Shown here: piece by piece, positions 33,972-41,410 of the stretch
Position numbering within the stretch: position 1 is the stretch's first letter
Layout: every line of letters starts with the position of its first letter
Assembly: GCA_039944535.1 (NCBI GenBank)
Contig: JBDUYP010000007.1
Coordinates: forward strand, 418,466-482,465
Direction: 5' to 3'
Length of the DNA: 64,000 bases
Source: JAMZMI01 sp039944535
Lineage (GTDB): Bacteria; Bacteroidota; Bacteroidia; Cytophagales; Cyclobacteriaceae
Position numbers and translations under genes: made by a program
The notes under the pieces: generated by a model
What the model saw: only the letters and a program-made list of their open reading frames with translations
What the model was told of the DNA's origin: nothing
The model's database searches: none

Positions 33972-35093
33972 CTATGCGCCGAAGAATTCTTTCATGTTTT
34001 CGAAGAAACCCTTCTCACCCTTCGATGGATTAGGCTGAAAGTTCTCTGAATCTCTCAAAGCTTCCAGAGTTTCTTTTTCTTCTTTCGAAAGATTTTTAGG
34101 CGTCCATACGTTCACATGAATCAGCTGGTCACCGGTAGAGTAGCCGTCTATGTCTTTGATTCCCTTGCCTCTTAGTCTCAGGATTTTGCCGCTTTGAGTT
34201 CCCGGCTCGATCTTGATTTTTACCTTCCCTTCTATGGTTGGGACTTCTACAGATGACCCTAGGGCCGCATCTATGAAGTTGACATACATTTCGTAAACCA
34301 CGTTGTTGCCGTCCCTTCTTAGGGTATCATCTTCATGTTCTTCTATCAGGATCAGGAGGTCACCGGCTACTCCGCCGGCCACTTCGTTACCCTTGCCAGA
34401 CATGGATAGTTGCATGCCATCTGCCACTCCCGCTGGGATCTTGATGGAGATGATCTCCTCGTGGCGCTTCATACCCGTGCTATCTGTACCAGGTGCTCTG
34501 TGGTCAACCTGTTGTCCGGCACCACCACACGCAGGACATGTAGAGGCCGAGACCATTTGGCCGAGCATGGTATTCACTACTTTTTTCACCTGACCCGTTC
34601 CCTGACAGGTAGTACAATGCTTAAATGTAGTTTCAGGATCTACTACGAGCCTGTTCACCTTAATTTTTTTCTCCACTCCCGCGGCTATTTCCTGCAGGGT
34701 GAGTTTAAGCTTTATTCTGAGATTGGTTCCTTTACGAGTGCGTCTGCCTCCGCGACTGCCTCCGCCAAAGAAGCTGTCGAACGGACTGCCACCCCCACCG
34801 CCGAAGATATCTCCGAACTGTGAAAAGATGTCGTCCATATTGCCGCTAAAGCCACCGCCAGCAGCACCGCCTACTCCCTGATGACCAAAGCGATCGTAGC
34901 GTTGACGTTTTTCGTCATTGCTGAGCACCTCATAGGCCTCAGCCGCTTCCTTAAATTTTTCTTCCGCTTCTTTATCATCAGGGTTTTTGTCAGGGTGAAA
35001 TTTTATGGCTGTCTTTCGATAAGCCTTCTTTATCTCATCCTTACCGGCCGATTTGTCAACACCTAATATCTCGTAATAATCTCGCTTTGCCAT
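33972..35093 (-). CDS. dnaJ: Chaperone DnaJ with reduced zinc-finger region
   Basis: DnaJ delivers substrates to DnaK and stimulates its ATPase. The 373-aa protein has a J domain (residues 3-70, HPD at 33-35), a Gly/Phe region (72-125) and two C-terminal substrate domains. Canonical DnaJ has four CxxCxGxG motifs. Here only two remain: C160/C163 (CTTCQGTG) and C186/C189 (CPACGGAG). The places of motifs 1 and 4 have no cysteine (KVNRLVVDPETTF and DHRAPGTDSTGM), so zinc centre II is kept and zinc centre I is lost. It follows grpE after 1 bp. dnaK is not in this window. Confidence 0.93.
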   Translation of the reverse strand: MAKRDYYEILGVDKSAGKDEIKKAYRKTAIKFHPDKNPDDKEAEEKFKEAAEAYEVLSNDEKRQRYDRFGHQGVGGAAGGGFSGNMDDIFSQFGDIFGGGGGSPFDSFFGGGSRGGRRTRKGTNLRIKLKLTLQEIAAGVEKKIKVNRLVVDPETTFKHCTTCQGTGQVKKVVNTMLGQMVSASTCPACGGAGQQVDHRAPGTDSTGMKRHEEIISIKIPAGVADGMQLSMSGKGNEVAGGVAGDLLILIEEHEDDTLRRDGNNVVYEMYVNFIDAALGSSVEVPTIEGKVKIKIEPGTQSGKILRLRGKGIKDIDGYSTGDQLIHVNVWTPKNLSKEEKETLEALRDSENFQPNPSKGEKGFFENMKEFFGA

Positions 35094-35094
35094 G

Positions 35095-35676
35095 TTATGA
35101 TTTTGCTCCGGTTACAACTTTTGCAAATCGCACCACTTTCTCATTTAGGAAATATCCATTTTCGATTACATCAACCACTTTGCCAGCCAAATCTTCTTCA
35201 GCCGGGATTTGGGTGATTGCTTCATGGAAGTCGTCGCTAAATTCAGTCCCCTTTTCTATTTCCATTTTCTTCAGACCTTTGGTCTCCAGGGTTTTCTTGA
35301 ATTTGTTATAAATCAAATCCATTCCCTCTTTAGCAGCGTCAATCTCCTCGTTTGTTTCCATCGCTTTCATCGCACGCTCAAAATCATCCAAAACGGGAAT
35401 AAGCGTACTCATCAAGTCTTTGTTGGCAGACCCGATCAGCTCCAGTTTCTCTTTAGAGGTTCTTCTTCTGAAGTTTTCAAATTCTGAGTACAATCTCAGG
35501 TATTTATCTTTGGCCTCAGCTACTTCTATCTGTAGTTGTTCTACCTCGCTTAGCTCAGGTTCTTCGGCTTGCTCTTCTTGCGGCTCTTCCGCCTCTTGAG
35601 AAGCTCCCTCCTGAGTTTCTTGCTCTTGCTGATCTTTTATCTCTTGCTCTTTTTCTTCGACTTTCTCCTTTTGCAT
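35095..35676 (-). CDS. grpE: Nucleotide exchange factor GrpE
   Basis: GrpE exchanges ADP for ATP on DnaK. The 193-aa protein has an acidic, Glu/Gln-rich N-terminal extension (about residues 1-45), a long coiled-coil helix (about 45-110, KDKYLRLYSEFENFRRRTSKE) and the beta domain with the signature VVDVIENGYFLNEKVVRFAKVVT. It is the first gene of the grpE-dnaJ operon. The 299 bp upstream holds no gene; I saw neither a CIRCE element nor a clear promoter there. Confidence 0.95.
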   Translation of the reverse strand: MQKEKVEEKEQEIKDQQEQETQEGASQEAEEPQEEQAEEPELSEVEQLQIEVAEAKDKYLRLYSEFENFRRRTSKEKLELIGSANKDLMSTLIPVLDDFERAMKAMETNEEIDAAKEGMDLIYNKFKKTLETKGLKKMEIEKGTEFSDDFHEAITQIPAEEDLAGKVVDVIENGYFLNEKVVRFAKVVTGAKS

Positions 35677-35975
35677 TTTCTATTCTAAGTTAAAGACGCT
35701 CTGCGTCTGTCAATTTCTTTGCCAAATGCCAATGCTCTGCCAAGTTGACAGATTCTATCTCTCCACGACTTCAGAGACGGATAAAAACTGGTTAAATAGA
35801 AGTTTTAGGAGAGAAAGTCTGTCACCTTGTACCACTGATATTCCCGCCTTTCGCGCAGGCCGATGTGCTGCCCACAGTCGTGTCTAACTTGCGGAGACGG
35901 ATTTTTCACAGCAAAAAAGGGAGTCTAAATGTCTGATTTCTTGGAGATGCGAGCTTGGCCGCCGTAATATAATAA
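35677..35975. other. Intergenic stretch with no recognised gene
   Basis: Between grpE and the lipoprotein gene, which are divergent. The only structure noted is a small hairpin AGACGC-TCT-GCGTCT at 35694-35708, in the grpE leader. No CIRCE (TTAGCACTC-N9-GAGTGCTAA) and no clear -33/-7 pair was found on either strand. Confidence 0.5.
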
Positions 35976-36008
35976 ATGAGTTATTTTACATGTTTATTTA
36001 AAATTCTG

Positions 36009-36662
36009 ATGAATTTAATTCAATTATTAAGCTGGTTACGACCTCTTATTGTTATCCTTTTAGCAGTTGTTTTTTTGGCTGCCTGCACGGTGGAGCCACC
36101 TCGGTGCGGGAGTGTAAGATCTCGGTGCTATACAGTTAAGGATATCAACTCATATATTTTAGATCTGCGCAAGAACAGGGTGACAGACTCATCTTTTAAC
36201 TTTTATGACTCATTGCGTATTGCTTTTTACATCTCGGAAACTGGGAGTATAGATGCAGAGTCGCACAATAAAAGTGTCTTTTTTCGGAAGTATTCATTTC
36301 CGATATTTTCTGGGTCTCCGGTTTCGAAAGAACCAACCCTGGTTCAAAAAATTGATTCAATCCGTATAACCTCAGGAGGTACTATCTTTTCTGATCTCGG
36401 AAAATTTGATCCAGGAGAACCTCTGAATAATTTATTTTTATTGAACGGGCTAAGTATGCATGACTTTGTTGTCAGGCATAGTAGTTACCCTCAAAGCGGT
36501 GTTGACCGAACGTGTTCTTTATGCTTCAATAAATATACCATTAGCTACTTGAGCCTGATCCAAAAACCTCTTCAGCCTATTAACCAAACCTTGTATATTA
36601 ATTTGATTTTTGATGATGGCAACTCAATAGGATTTGAAACTCCTATTTTAAAGGTGCAATAG
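36009..36662 (+). CDS. Hypothetical lipoprotein
   Basis: A 217-aa protein of unknown function. From ATG 36009 it has a signal peptide and lipobox (IVILLAVVFLAAC), so it is probably a lipoprotein. The frame extends back to 35976, but the upstream residues would spoil the signal. The mature part is beta-rich and contains four further cysteines (PPRCGSVRSRCY, RTCSLCFNKY), which may form disulfides. Single gene, divergent from grpE and convergent with obg. Confidence 0.7.
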   Translation: MNLIQLLSWLRPLIVILLAVVFLAACTVEPPRCGSVRSRCYTVKDINSYILDLRKNRVTDSSFNFYDSLRIAFYISETGSIDAESHNKSVFFRKYSFPIFSGSPVSKEPTLVQKIDSIRITSGGTIFSDLGKFDPGEPLNNLFLLNGLSMHDFVVRHSSYPQSGVDRTCSLCFNKYTISYLSLIQKPLQPINQTLYINLIFDDGNSIGFETPILKVQ

Positions 36663-36698
36663 GGCTAAGTCCAAAAGGAGGCTTTTTAATATTTCCGG

Positions 36699-37685
36699 TT
36701 ACCCGTTCAACTTATCCCAAATCTTGTCTTTGAGCTGGGGAATGCCCAGGCTCGTAACACTTGAAATGAAAAGTGTTTCAATCTCAGGGAGTTCGGCTTT
36801 CATTTCCTCGATAAGTTCTTCGTCAAGCATGTCACATTTGCTGATGGCCAGTATGCGCTCTTTGTCCAGCAATTCGGGATTGTATTTTTCAATTTCGCCA
36901 AGGAGTATTCTATACTCATCTCTGATGTCCTTAGCGTCTGCCGGGATCATGAAAAGCAGCATGGAGTTGCGCTCGATATGTCGGAGAAAGCGGAGACCCA
37001 GCCCTCGACCCTCAGCGGCACCTTCTATTATTCCGGGTATATCAGCTATCACGAATGACTTGTGATCATGGTATGGCACCACGCCCAGATTAGGCACAAG
37101 TGTGGTAAAAGGATAGTCGGCGATCTCTGGTTTTGCTGCAGACACTACTGACAGTAGCCTTGATTTTCCGGCATTGGGAAAACCAACCAAACCTACATCG
37201 GCAAGAATTTTAAGCTCAAGAATGGCCCACTTTTCTACTCCTTCTGTGCCGGGCTGTGCATACCGTGGAGCCTGGTTGGTTGGAGTCTTGAAGTGGGAGT
37301 TGCCCTGACCGCCGATTCCACCTGGCAAAAGAATTTTTTCCTCACCATCTTCCAGAATTTCCAACAGCACCTCGCCGGTTTCTGAGTCTTTGGCAATTGT
37401 GCCAATTGGCACGTCGAGAATGATGTCTTTGCCATCAGCTCCCGATCTGTTGCCACCTTCTCCGGCCACACCGTGATCTGCTTTGATGTGTTTTCTGTAT
37501 CGCAGATGGATCAGTGTCCACATTTGGGAGTTTCCGCGCAGGATGATGTGCCCGCCCCGGCCTCCATCTCCACCATCAGGCCCACCTTTTGGTACAAATT
37601 TTTCGCGTCTGAAATGCACAGAACCTGCCCCGCCATCGCCGGAGCGAACGTACAATTTGACGTAATCAATAAAGTTGGAATCCAT
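36699..37685 (-). CDS. obgE: GTPase Obg (CgtA)
   Basis: Obg is an essential GTPase in 50S ribosome assembly and stress control. The 328-aa protein has the glycine-rich Obg fold (residues 1-158, with GDGGAGSVHFRREKFVPKGG) and the G domain: P-loop GFPNAGKS (168-175), switch I DYPFTTLVPNLGVV, G3 DIPGIIEGAAEGRGLG, and G4 as SKCD. The variable C-terminal domain of some Obg proteins is absent, as is usual in Bacteroidota. The start overlaps the adk stop by one base. Confidence 0.95.
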   Translation of the reverse strand: MDSNFIDYVKLYVRSGDGGAGSVHFRREKFVPKGGPDGGDGGRGGHIILRGNSQMWTLIHLRYRKHIKADHGVAGEGGNRSGADGKDIILDVPIGTIAKDSETGEVLLEILEDGEEKILLPGGIGGQGNSHFKTPTNQAPRYAQPGTEGVEKWAILELKILADVGLVGFPNAGKSRLLSVVSAAKPEIADYPFTTLVPNLGVVPYHDHKSFVIADIPGIIEGAAEGRGLGLRFLRHIERNSMLLFMIPADAKDIRDEYRILLGEIEKYNPELLDKERILAISKCDMLDEELIEEMKAELPEIETLFISSVTSLGIPQLKDKIWDKLNG

Positions 37686-38260
37686 TAAGCTACGTGCTGA
37701 TCGAGCACTTCTGCGATTGATGAGAAAATAGTGTCAATTTCCCCAATGCCATTTACGGTGCTCAAACGATCTTGTGCTTTGTAGAACGGGAGTACATGCA
37801 CGGTTTTGCTGAAGTACTCCTGAATTCTTCGTTCTAGCTTGTCGTCGGCATCATCAGCACGGCCTTCGAGTTCTTTCCTCTTGGCAATTCGGGTTCGTAC
37901 TTCTTCTTCTGTTACCTCTAGTTCTACCACAGCGTGAATTTCAGTGCCGAGGGATTTCATCAGCTCGTCCAACGCTTCAGCCTGAGGTACAGTTCTAGGG
38001 AAGCCGTCGAACAGAAATCCGCTCGCTTGCGGGTTTTTTTCAACCTCTTCTCTCAGCATGGCGATTGTGATATCATCGGATACCAGCTCGCCGCTATCCA
38101 TAATTTCTTTCACCTTCTTACCTAGTGCTGTTTCGTTCTTGGTGTGGTACCGGAATAGGTCGCCTGTAGAGATGTGAAACAGATTGTATTTGTCAATGAG
38201 CTTGTCACTTTGGGTGCCTTTGCCAGCTCCGGGAGGGCCAAAAATTACGATATTAAGCAT
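37685..38260 (-). CDS. adk: Adenylate kinase
   Basis: Adk interconverts ATP plus AMP and two ADP. The 191-aa length marks the short form with a reduced LID. The P-loop is GPPGAGKGT (residues 8-16). FDGFPRTVPQAEAL is the AMP/lid signature and RADDADDKLERRIQEY is the LID-flanking arginine region. It lies between hpt (40 bp upstream) and obg (1-bp overlap) on the minus strand. Confidence 0.95.
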   Translation of the reverse strand: MLNIVIFGPPGAGKGTQSDKLIDKYNLFHISTGDLFRYHTKNETALGKKVKEIMDSGELVSDDITIAMLREEVEKNPQASGFLFDGFPRTVPQAEALDELMKSLGTEIHAVVELEVTEEEVRTRIAKRKELEGRADDADDKLERRIQEYFSKTVHVLPFYKAQDRLSTVNGIGEIDTIFSSIAEVLDQHVA

Positions 38261-38300
38261 GGATTATGTTTTTTCTATTCTTTAAATATAGTGGATTCTT

Positions 38301-38846
38301 TCAGGTCGGTGTTTGCTCCGATGCGGCGTAAATGTCTGGTAGTTGTCTTCCCTTGCCATCATAGTCCATTCCGAAACCCACCACAAATTTGTTTTCTATT
38401 TTCTTCCCGACATACTTTATTGGAAACTTTTCACCAAAAACCTCAGGTTTGAGCAGGAGAGTGACCACTTCTATAGAAGCGGGAGACTTCTTTTCAAGCA
38501 TTTTGAAGAGATGTTGTAGCGTTTGGCCCGTGTCAATGATATCCTCCGCTATCAGGATTTTCTTTCCTTCTAAGTTTTGGCTGAAGCCAATCAATTCTTT
38601 TATTGTACCGGTCGAGGATGTGCCATGGTACGATTTGAGCTTGATCAACTCAATTGTCACATCGAATTTTAAGCGACGAGTAAGGTCAGAGAAGAATAAT
38701 ACCACTCCGTCCAGCACTCCTATCAAAACCACCTCTTGTCCTGCATAATCTCTATTGATCTCATCAGCCAGCCTGTTTACGGCGTTTTCTATTTGAAGGC
38801 GAGAAAAATATGGTTCGAATGTTTTGTCCCAGATCGTTATAGACAT
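38301..38846 (-). CDS. hpt: Hypoxanthine phosphoribosyltransferase
   Basis: Hpt salvages hypoxanthine (and guanine) to IMP (GMP) with PRPP. The 181-aa protein has the PRPP-binding motif ILIAEDIIDTGQTL, the flexible loop segment LIKLKSYHGTSSTG and the base-binding region KFVVGFGMDYDGKGRQLP. It starts one base after the stop of the M42 peptidase gene and is followed by adk, giving a purine-related operon. Confidence 0.93.
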   Translation of the reverse strand: MSITIWDKTFEPYFSRLQIENAVNRLADEINRDYAGQEVVLIGVLDGVVLFFSDLTRRLKFDVTIELIKLKSYHGTSSTGTIKELIGFSQNLEGKKILIAEDIIDTGQTLQHLFKMLEKKSPASIEVVTLLLKPEVFGEKFPIKYVGKKIENKFVVGFGMDYDGKGRQLPDIYAASEQTPT

Positions 38847-38847
38847 A

Positions 38848-39759
38848 TCAGAGTTTTTTCATCAAATATTGGTACATCGCTATCATAGATTCAATGTCAG
38901 CGATATGAACAGTTTCGGTGGGGGAGTGCACGTTAGATTCTGGCGCCCCAATGAAACACCAGTCGATAGCATGCGGACTCATGTGTACCTCTCGTCCGTC
39001 GCTTGACCCTCCACCTTCTACTTCCAGTTGATAAGGTATTTTTGATTCATCGGCCAGAGCCAGTAGTTTATCAAGGAAAACCCTTCTCGGAATGTTGCGG
39101 TCTCGCATGGAAATAGCTACGCCTTCCCCATGTTTTACTCCCTCTGTAGCCCAGGTAATATCAGAAATAAGCGCCTGCTTGACAGGGAAGTTTTGTTGAA
39201 TATATTCAACCAGCATGGGCACAGAACCACCACCATGCTCCTCATACGAGCTGAAAACAATAATGCCGTTTTCGAGTGTTTCGGCCACTTTTAGCGCATT
39301 GTAGATACCAAGTCTGTTGTCCATATACGGACCGGTGACCTCATCTTTTTTAATCTGAAGCTCAGGTTTGAAAGTAAGTGTGGTGCCGGTGGCAATAGCC
39401 CGGGGAAAGTCGTAAAAGAGATGGTTGTCTTCATCTACCAGCAACTTGCAGTCAATAGGCCCAAAACCATCTTCCCCTACCAAATGATAACCTGTCTCGG
39501 CTTCTGGGCCACCAATGGGCACCAGTTGGTTTTGGTACCTCACGGTGAAGCCAATGGAGTCCATATGAGCAAAAATGGCAGTTCGAGGTTTCCCGAAAAC
39601 CAATATGAGATTATCATGAATAAATTCACCCTCAATGATTTTTGGTTGAACGCTCCACTTATCCTGATTTTCGCGTACATATTTCAGCAAGAATTCTTTC
39701 ACCCTGAATTCGCTTCCCGAGGGTGCGTGTATGCCGATTAGTTGCTCTAATAATTTCAT
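38848..39759 (-). CDS. M42-family (glutamyl aminopeptidase-like) metallopeptidase
   Basis: A 303-aa dinuclear metal peptidase of clan MH. Metal ligands and catalytic residues appear as AIFAHMDSIG (His), TGPYMDNRLG (Asp), the catalytic pair SSYEEHGGG (Glu-Glu), LISDITWA (Asp) and the final SNVHSPTETVH (His). I use ATG 39759 rather than an earlier in-frame ATG at 39825, because MKLLEQLIGIHAPSGSE matches the family N terminus. It is first in the transcript running to hpt, adk and obg. The substrate is unknown. Confidence 0.85.
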   Translation of the reverse strand: MKLLEQLIGIHAPSGSEFRVKEFLLKYVRENQDKWSVQPKIIEGEFIHDNLILVFGKPRTAIFAHMDSIGFTVRYQNQLVPIGGPEAETGYHLVGEDGFGPIDCKLLVDEDNHLFYDFPRAIATGTTLTFKPELQIKKDEVTGPYMDNRLGIYNALKVAETLENGIIVFSSYEEHGGGSVPMLVEYIQQNFPVKQALISDITWATEGVKHGEGVAISMRDRNIPRRVFLDKLLALADESKIPYQLEVEGGGSSDGREVHMSPHAIDWCFIGAPESNVHSPTETVHIADIESMIAMYQYLMKKL

Positions 39760-39774
39760 AATAAAAATAGTCTG

Positions 39775-39782
39775 CAAATATA
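39775..39782 (-). promoter_or_regulatory. Candidate -7 box of the M42-hpt-adk-obg operon (TATATTTG)
   Basis: TATATTTG on the minus strand matches TAnnTTTG, 15 bp before the ATG at 39759. No clear -33 TTTG at 17-23 bp. This is a further reason to prefer the start at 39759 over 39825. Confidence 0.4.
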
Positions 39783-39843
39783 ACCGGCGGTTATCCGCAT
39801 TGAATAGATTTTCGTATAAATTCAAAGTTCTAATAGTTTATAG

Positions 39844-40308
39844 ATGCCCCTGATTTTAAAATATCTAATTGTTTATCTCCTTTCTGCCGTGAAGTTCATT
39901 TTTGGGCCTTCCTTTGGGTTGTCTTTTGGGCTGAGTGTGCCAGAGATTTGCATTTTGACTTTGGCTGGCATGATGTCCACCGTTTATCTGGTCTGCTATT
40001 TTGGTCCCCATATTAGAAAACTCACTGTAAGAGTTTTTGGCAAAAGGAAAAAAAGAGTTGTGTTTTCACCACGGACCCGAAGATTTGTGAAAATCTGGAA
40101 AAAATATGGGGTGAAGGGTATAGCTTTTCTTACTCCTCTACTTTTATCTCCTCCTGGAGGGACTTTTTTGGCGAATGCTTTTGGTGGAAAAAAACCTGAA
40201 ATAATCAAATGGATGTGGGTTTTCGGCTCCATTTCGTCTGTGGTTCTTACACTTGTATTGAAATACGCGAGCTGGTTGGTTCAGGATTTCATCTTTGTTA
40301 AGCCTTAG
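39844..40308 (+). CDS. Small membrane protein, possibly COG2426 (small multidrug export-like)
   Basis: A 154-aa protein with about four hydrophobic segments: two near the N terminus (YLIVYLLSAVKFIFGPSFG, ICILTLAGMMSTVYLVCYFG), a basic cytoplasmic loop (RVFGKRKKRVVFSPRTRRF), then GVKGIAFLTPLLLSPPGGTF and the last segment. The PPGG segment and overall pattern recall COG2426 putative small multidrug export proteins, but the match is from memory and weak. It ends 27 bp before hemE on the same strand. Confidence 0.55.
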   Translation: MPLILKYLIVYLLSAVKFIFGPSFGLSFGLSVPEICILTLAGMMSTVYLVCYFGPHIRKLTVRVFGKRKKRVVFSPRTRRFVKIWKKYGVKGIAFLTPLLLSPPGGTFLANAFGGKKPEIIKWMWVFGSISSVVLTLVLKYASWLVQDFIFVKP

Positions 40309-40322
40309 ATTTCCTGTTTTTC

Positions 40323-40330
40323 TATCTTTG
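40323..40330 (+). promoter_or_regulatory. Candidate -7 box of hemE (TATCTTTG)
   Basis: TATCTTTG matches TAnnTTTG and ends only 5 bp before the hemE ATG, so the transcript would start at or next to the start codon. A TTTG lies 25 bp upstream (40294-40297), slightly beyond the usual spacing. Confidence 0.45.
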
Positions 40331-40335
40331 CGCGC

Positions 40336-41358
40336 ATGTTGAAAAATGATCTGATATTAAGAGCGGCACGTGGCGAAAAGACGGAGAGAACCCCGATCTG
40401 GTTGATGAGGCAGGCAGGAAGAATTTTGCCTGAATACCGAGAGGTAAGGGCGAGCTTGAGTGGTTTTAAAGAGTTGGTCGAAACGCCTGATTTGGCTGCA
40501 GAAGTGACGATTCAGCCTGTTGACATTTTGGGCGTAGATGCTGCGATTATTTTTTCAGATATTCTGGTAATACCGGAGGCCATGGGTCTGACCTATGAAA
40601 TGGTAGAGAAAAAAGGGCCGTTCTTCCCGGAAACTATCTCGTCTGAAGCAGACTTGAAGAGGCTCAAAGTGGCCAGTGAGGAGGATATTCAATACACCAT
40701 CGATGCAATAAAGATTACCAAAAAAAGGCTGGATGGCCGTGTGCCCATCATAGGGTTTGCTGGCGCACCATGGACCATTTTTTCTTACATGGTAGAGGGT
40801 AGTGGAAGCAAGACATTTAGCAAGGCGAGGCGGATGCTGTACGAGAATCCGAAATTGGCACATCAACTTCTGGAGCTTATCACCAGAAGTACGATCTCAT
40901 ATCTCAAAGGTCAGATAGCTGCAGGGGCTAATATGGTGCAGGTTTTTGATTCCTGGGCGGGTGTACTTACTCCAGATCAATACAAAGAATTTTCACTGCG
41001 ATACATTAGCGAAATCTGCGATTCAGTGACGGAGGTTCCAGTGACGGTATTTGCCAAAGGAGCCTATTTCGCTTTGCCTGATATGAAGAATGTCAATTGC
41101 CGGACGGTTGGCCTTGACTGGAGTATGGATGTGGAAAGTGCCAGGAAGTTATTGCCTAACAAAACCCTCCAAGGTAATTTGGACCCTTGCGTCCTATATG
41201 CTGATGAGGAACAGATCAAACGGGAAGCTCAGAAGATGCTGGATGCCTTTGGTGAACATCCGCATATAGCCAATTTGGGGCATGGAGTCTATCCTGATAC
41301 AGATCCCGGGAAGGTGAAATTCTTTGTTGACATGGTGAAAGAATTGGGCGTTAGCTAA
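40336..41358 (+). CDS. hemE: Uroporphyrinogen decarboxylase
   Basis: HemE removes four carboxyl groups from uroporphyrinogen III to give coproporphyrinogen III in haem synthesis. The 340-aa length is normal. Hallmarks: TPIWLMRQAGRILPEYR (substrate-binding Arg), IIFSDILVIPEAMGL with the catalytic Asp, GFAGAPWTIFSYMVEG, FDSWAGVL and NLGHGVYPDTDP. The N terminus MLKNDLILRAARGEK fits the family, so ATG 40336 is secure although a promoter-like box lies only 5 bp upstream. Confidence 0.96.
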   Translation: MLKNDLILRAARGEKTERTPIWLMRQAGRILPEYREVRASLSGFKELVETPDLAAEVTIQPVDILGVDAAIIFSDILVIPEAMGLTYEMVEKKGPFFPETISSEADLKRLKVASEEDIQYTIDAIKITKKRLDGRVPIIGFAGAPWTIFSYMVEGSGSKTFSKARRMLYENPKLAHQLLELITRSTISYLKGQIAAGANMVQVFDSWAGVLTPDQYKEFSLRYISEICDSVTEVPVTVFAKGAYFALPDMKNVNCRTVGLDWSMDVESARKLLPNKTLQGNLDPCVLYADEEQIKREAQKMLDAFGEHPHIANLGHGVYPDTDPGKVKFFVDMVKELGVS

Positions 41359-41410
41359 TGTGCTTGATGGTCTTTTCGAAATAAGGATATCTTCAACCCG
41401 AGACGGGTAC

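Noticed and set aside
34303..35066. Plus-strand open frames antisense to dnaJ
   Set aside because: They have Pro/Ser/Arg-rich composition, typical of reverse-strand reading of Gly-rich and charged codons; dnaJ is certain on the minus strand.
35677..35975. CIRCE or other heat-shock operator upstream of grpE-dnaJ
   Set aside because: No TTAGCACTC-N9-GAGTGCTAA-like repeat is present; only a small 6-bp hairpin was seen.
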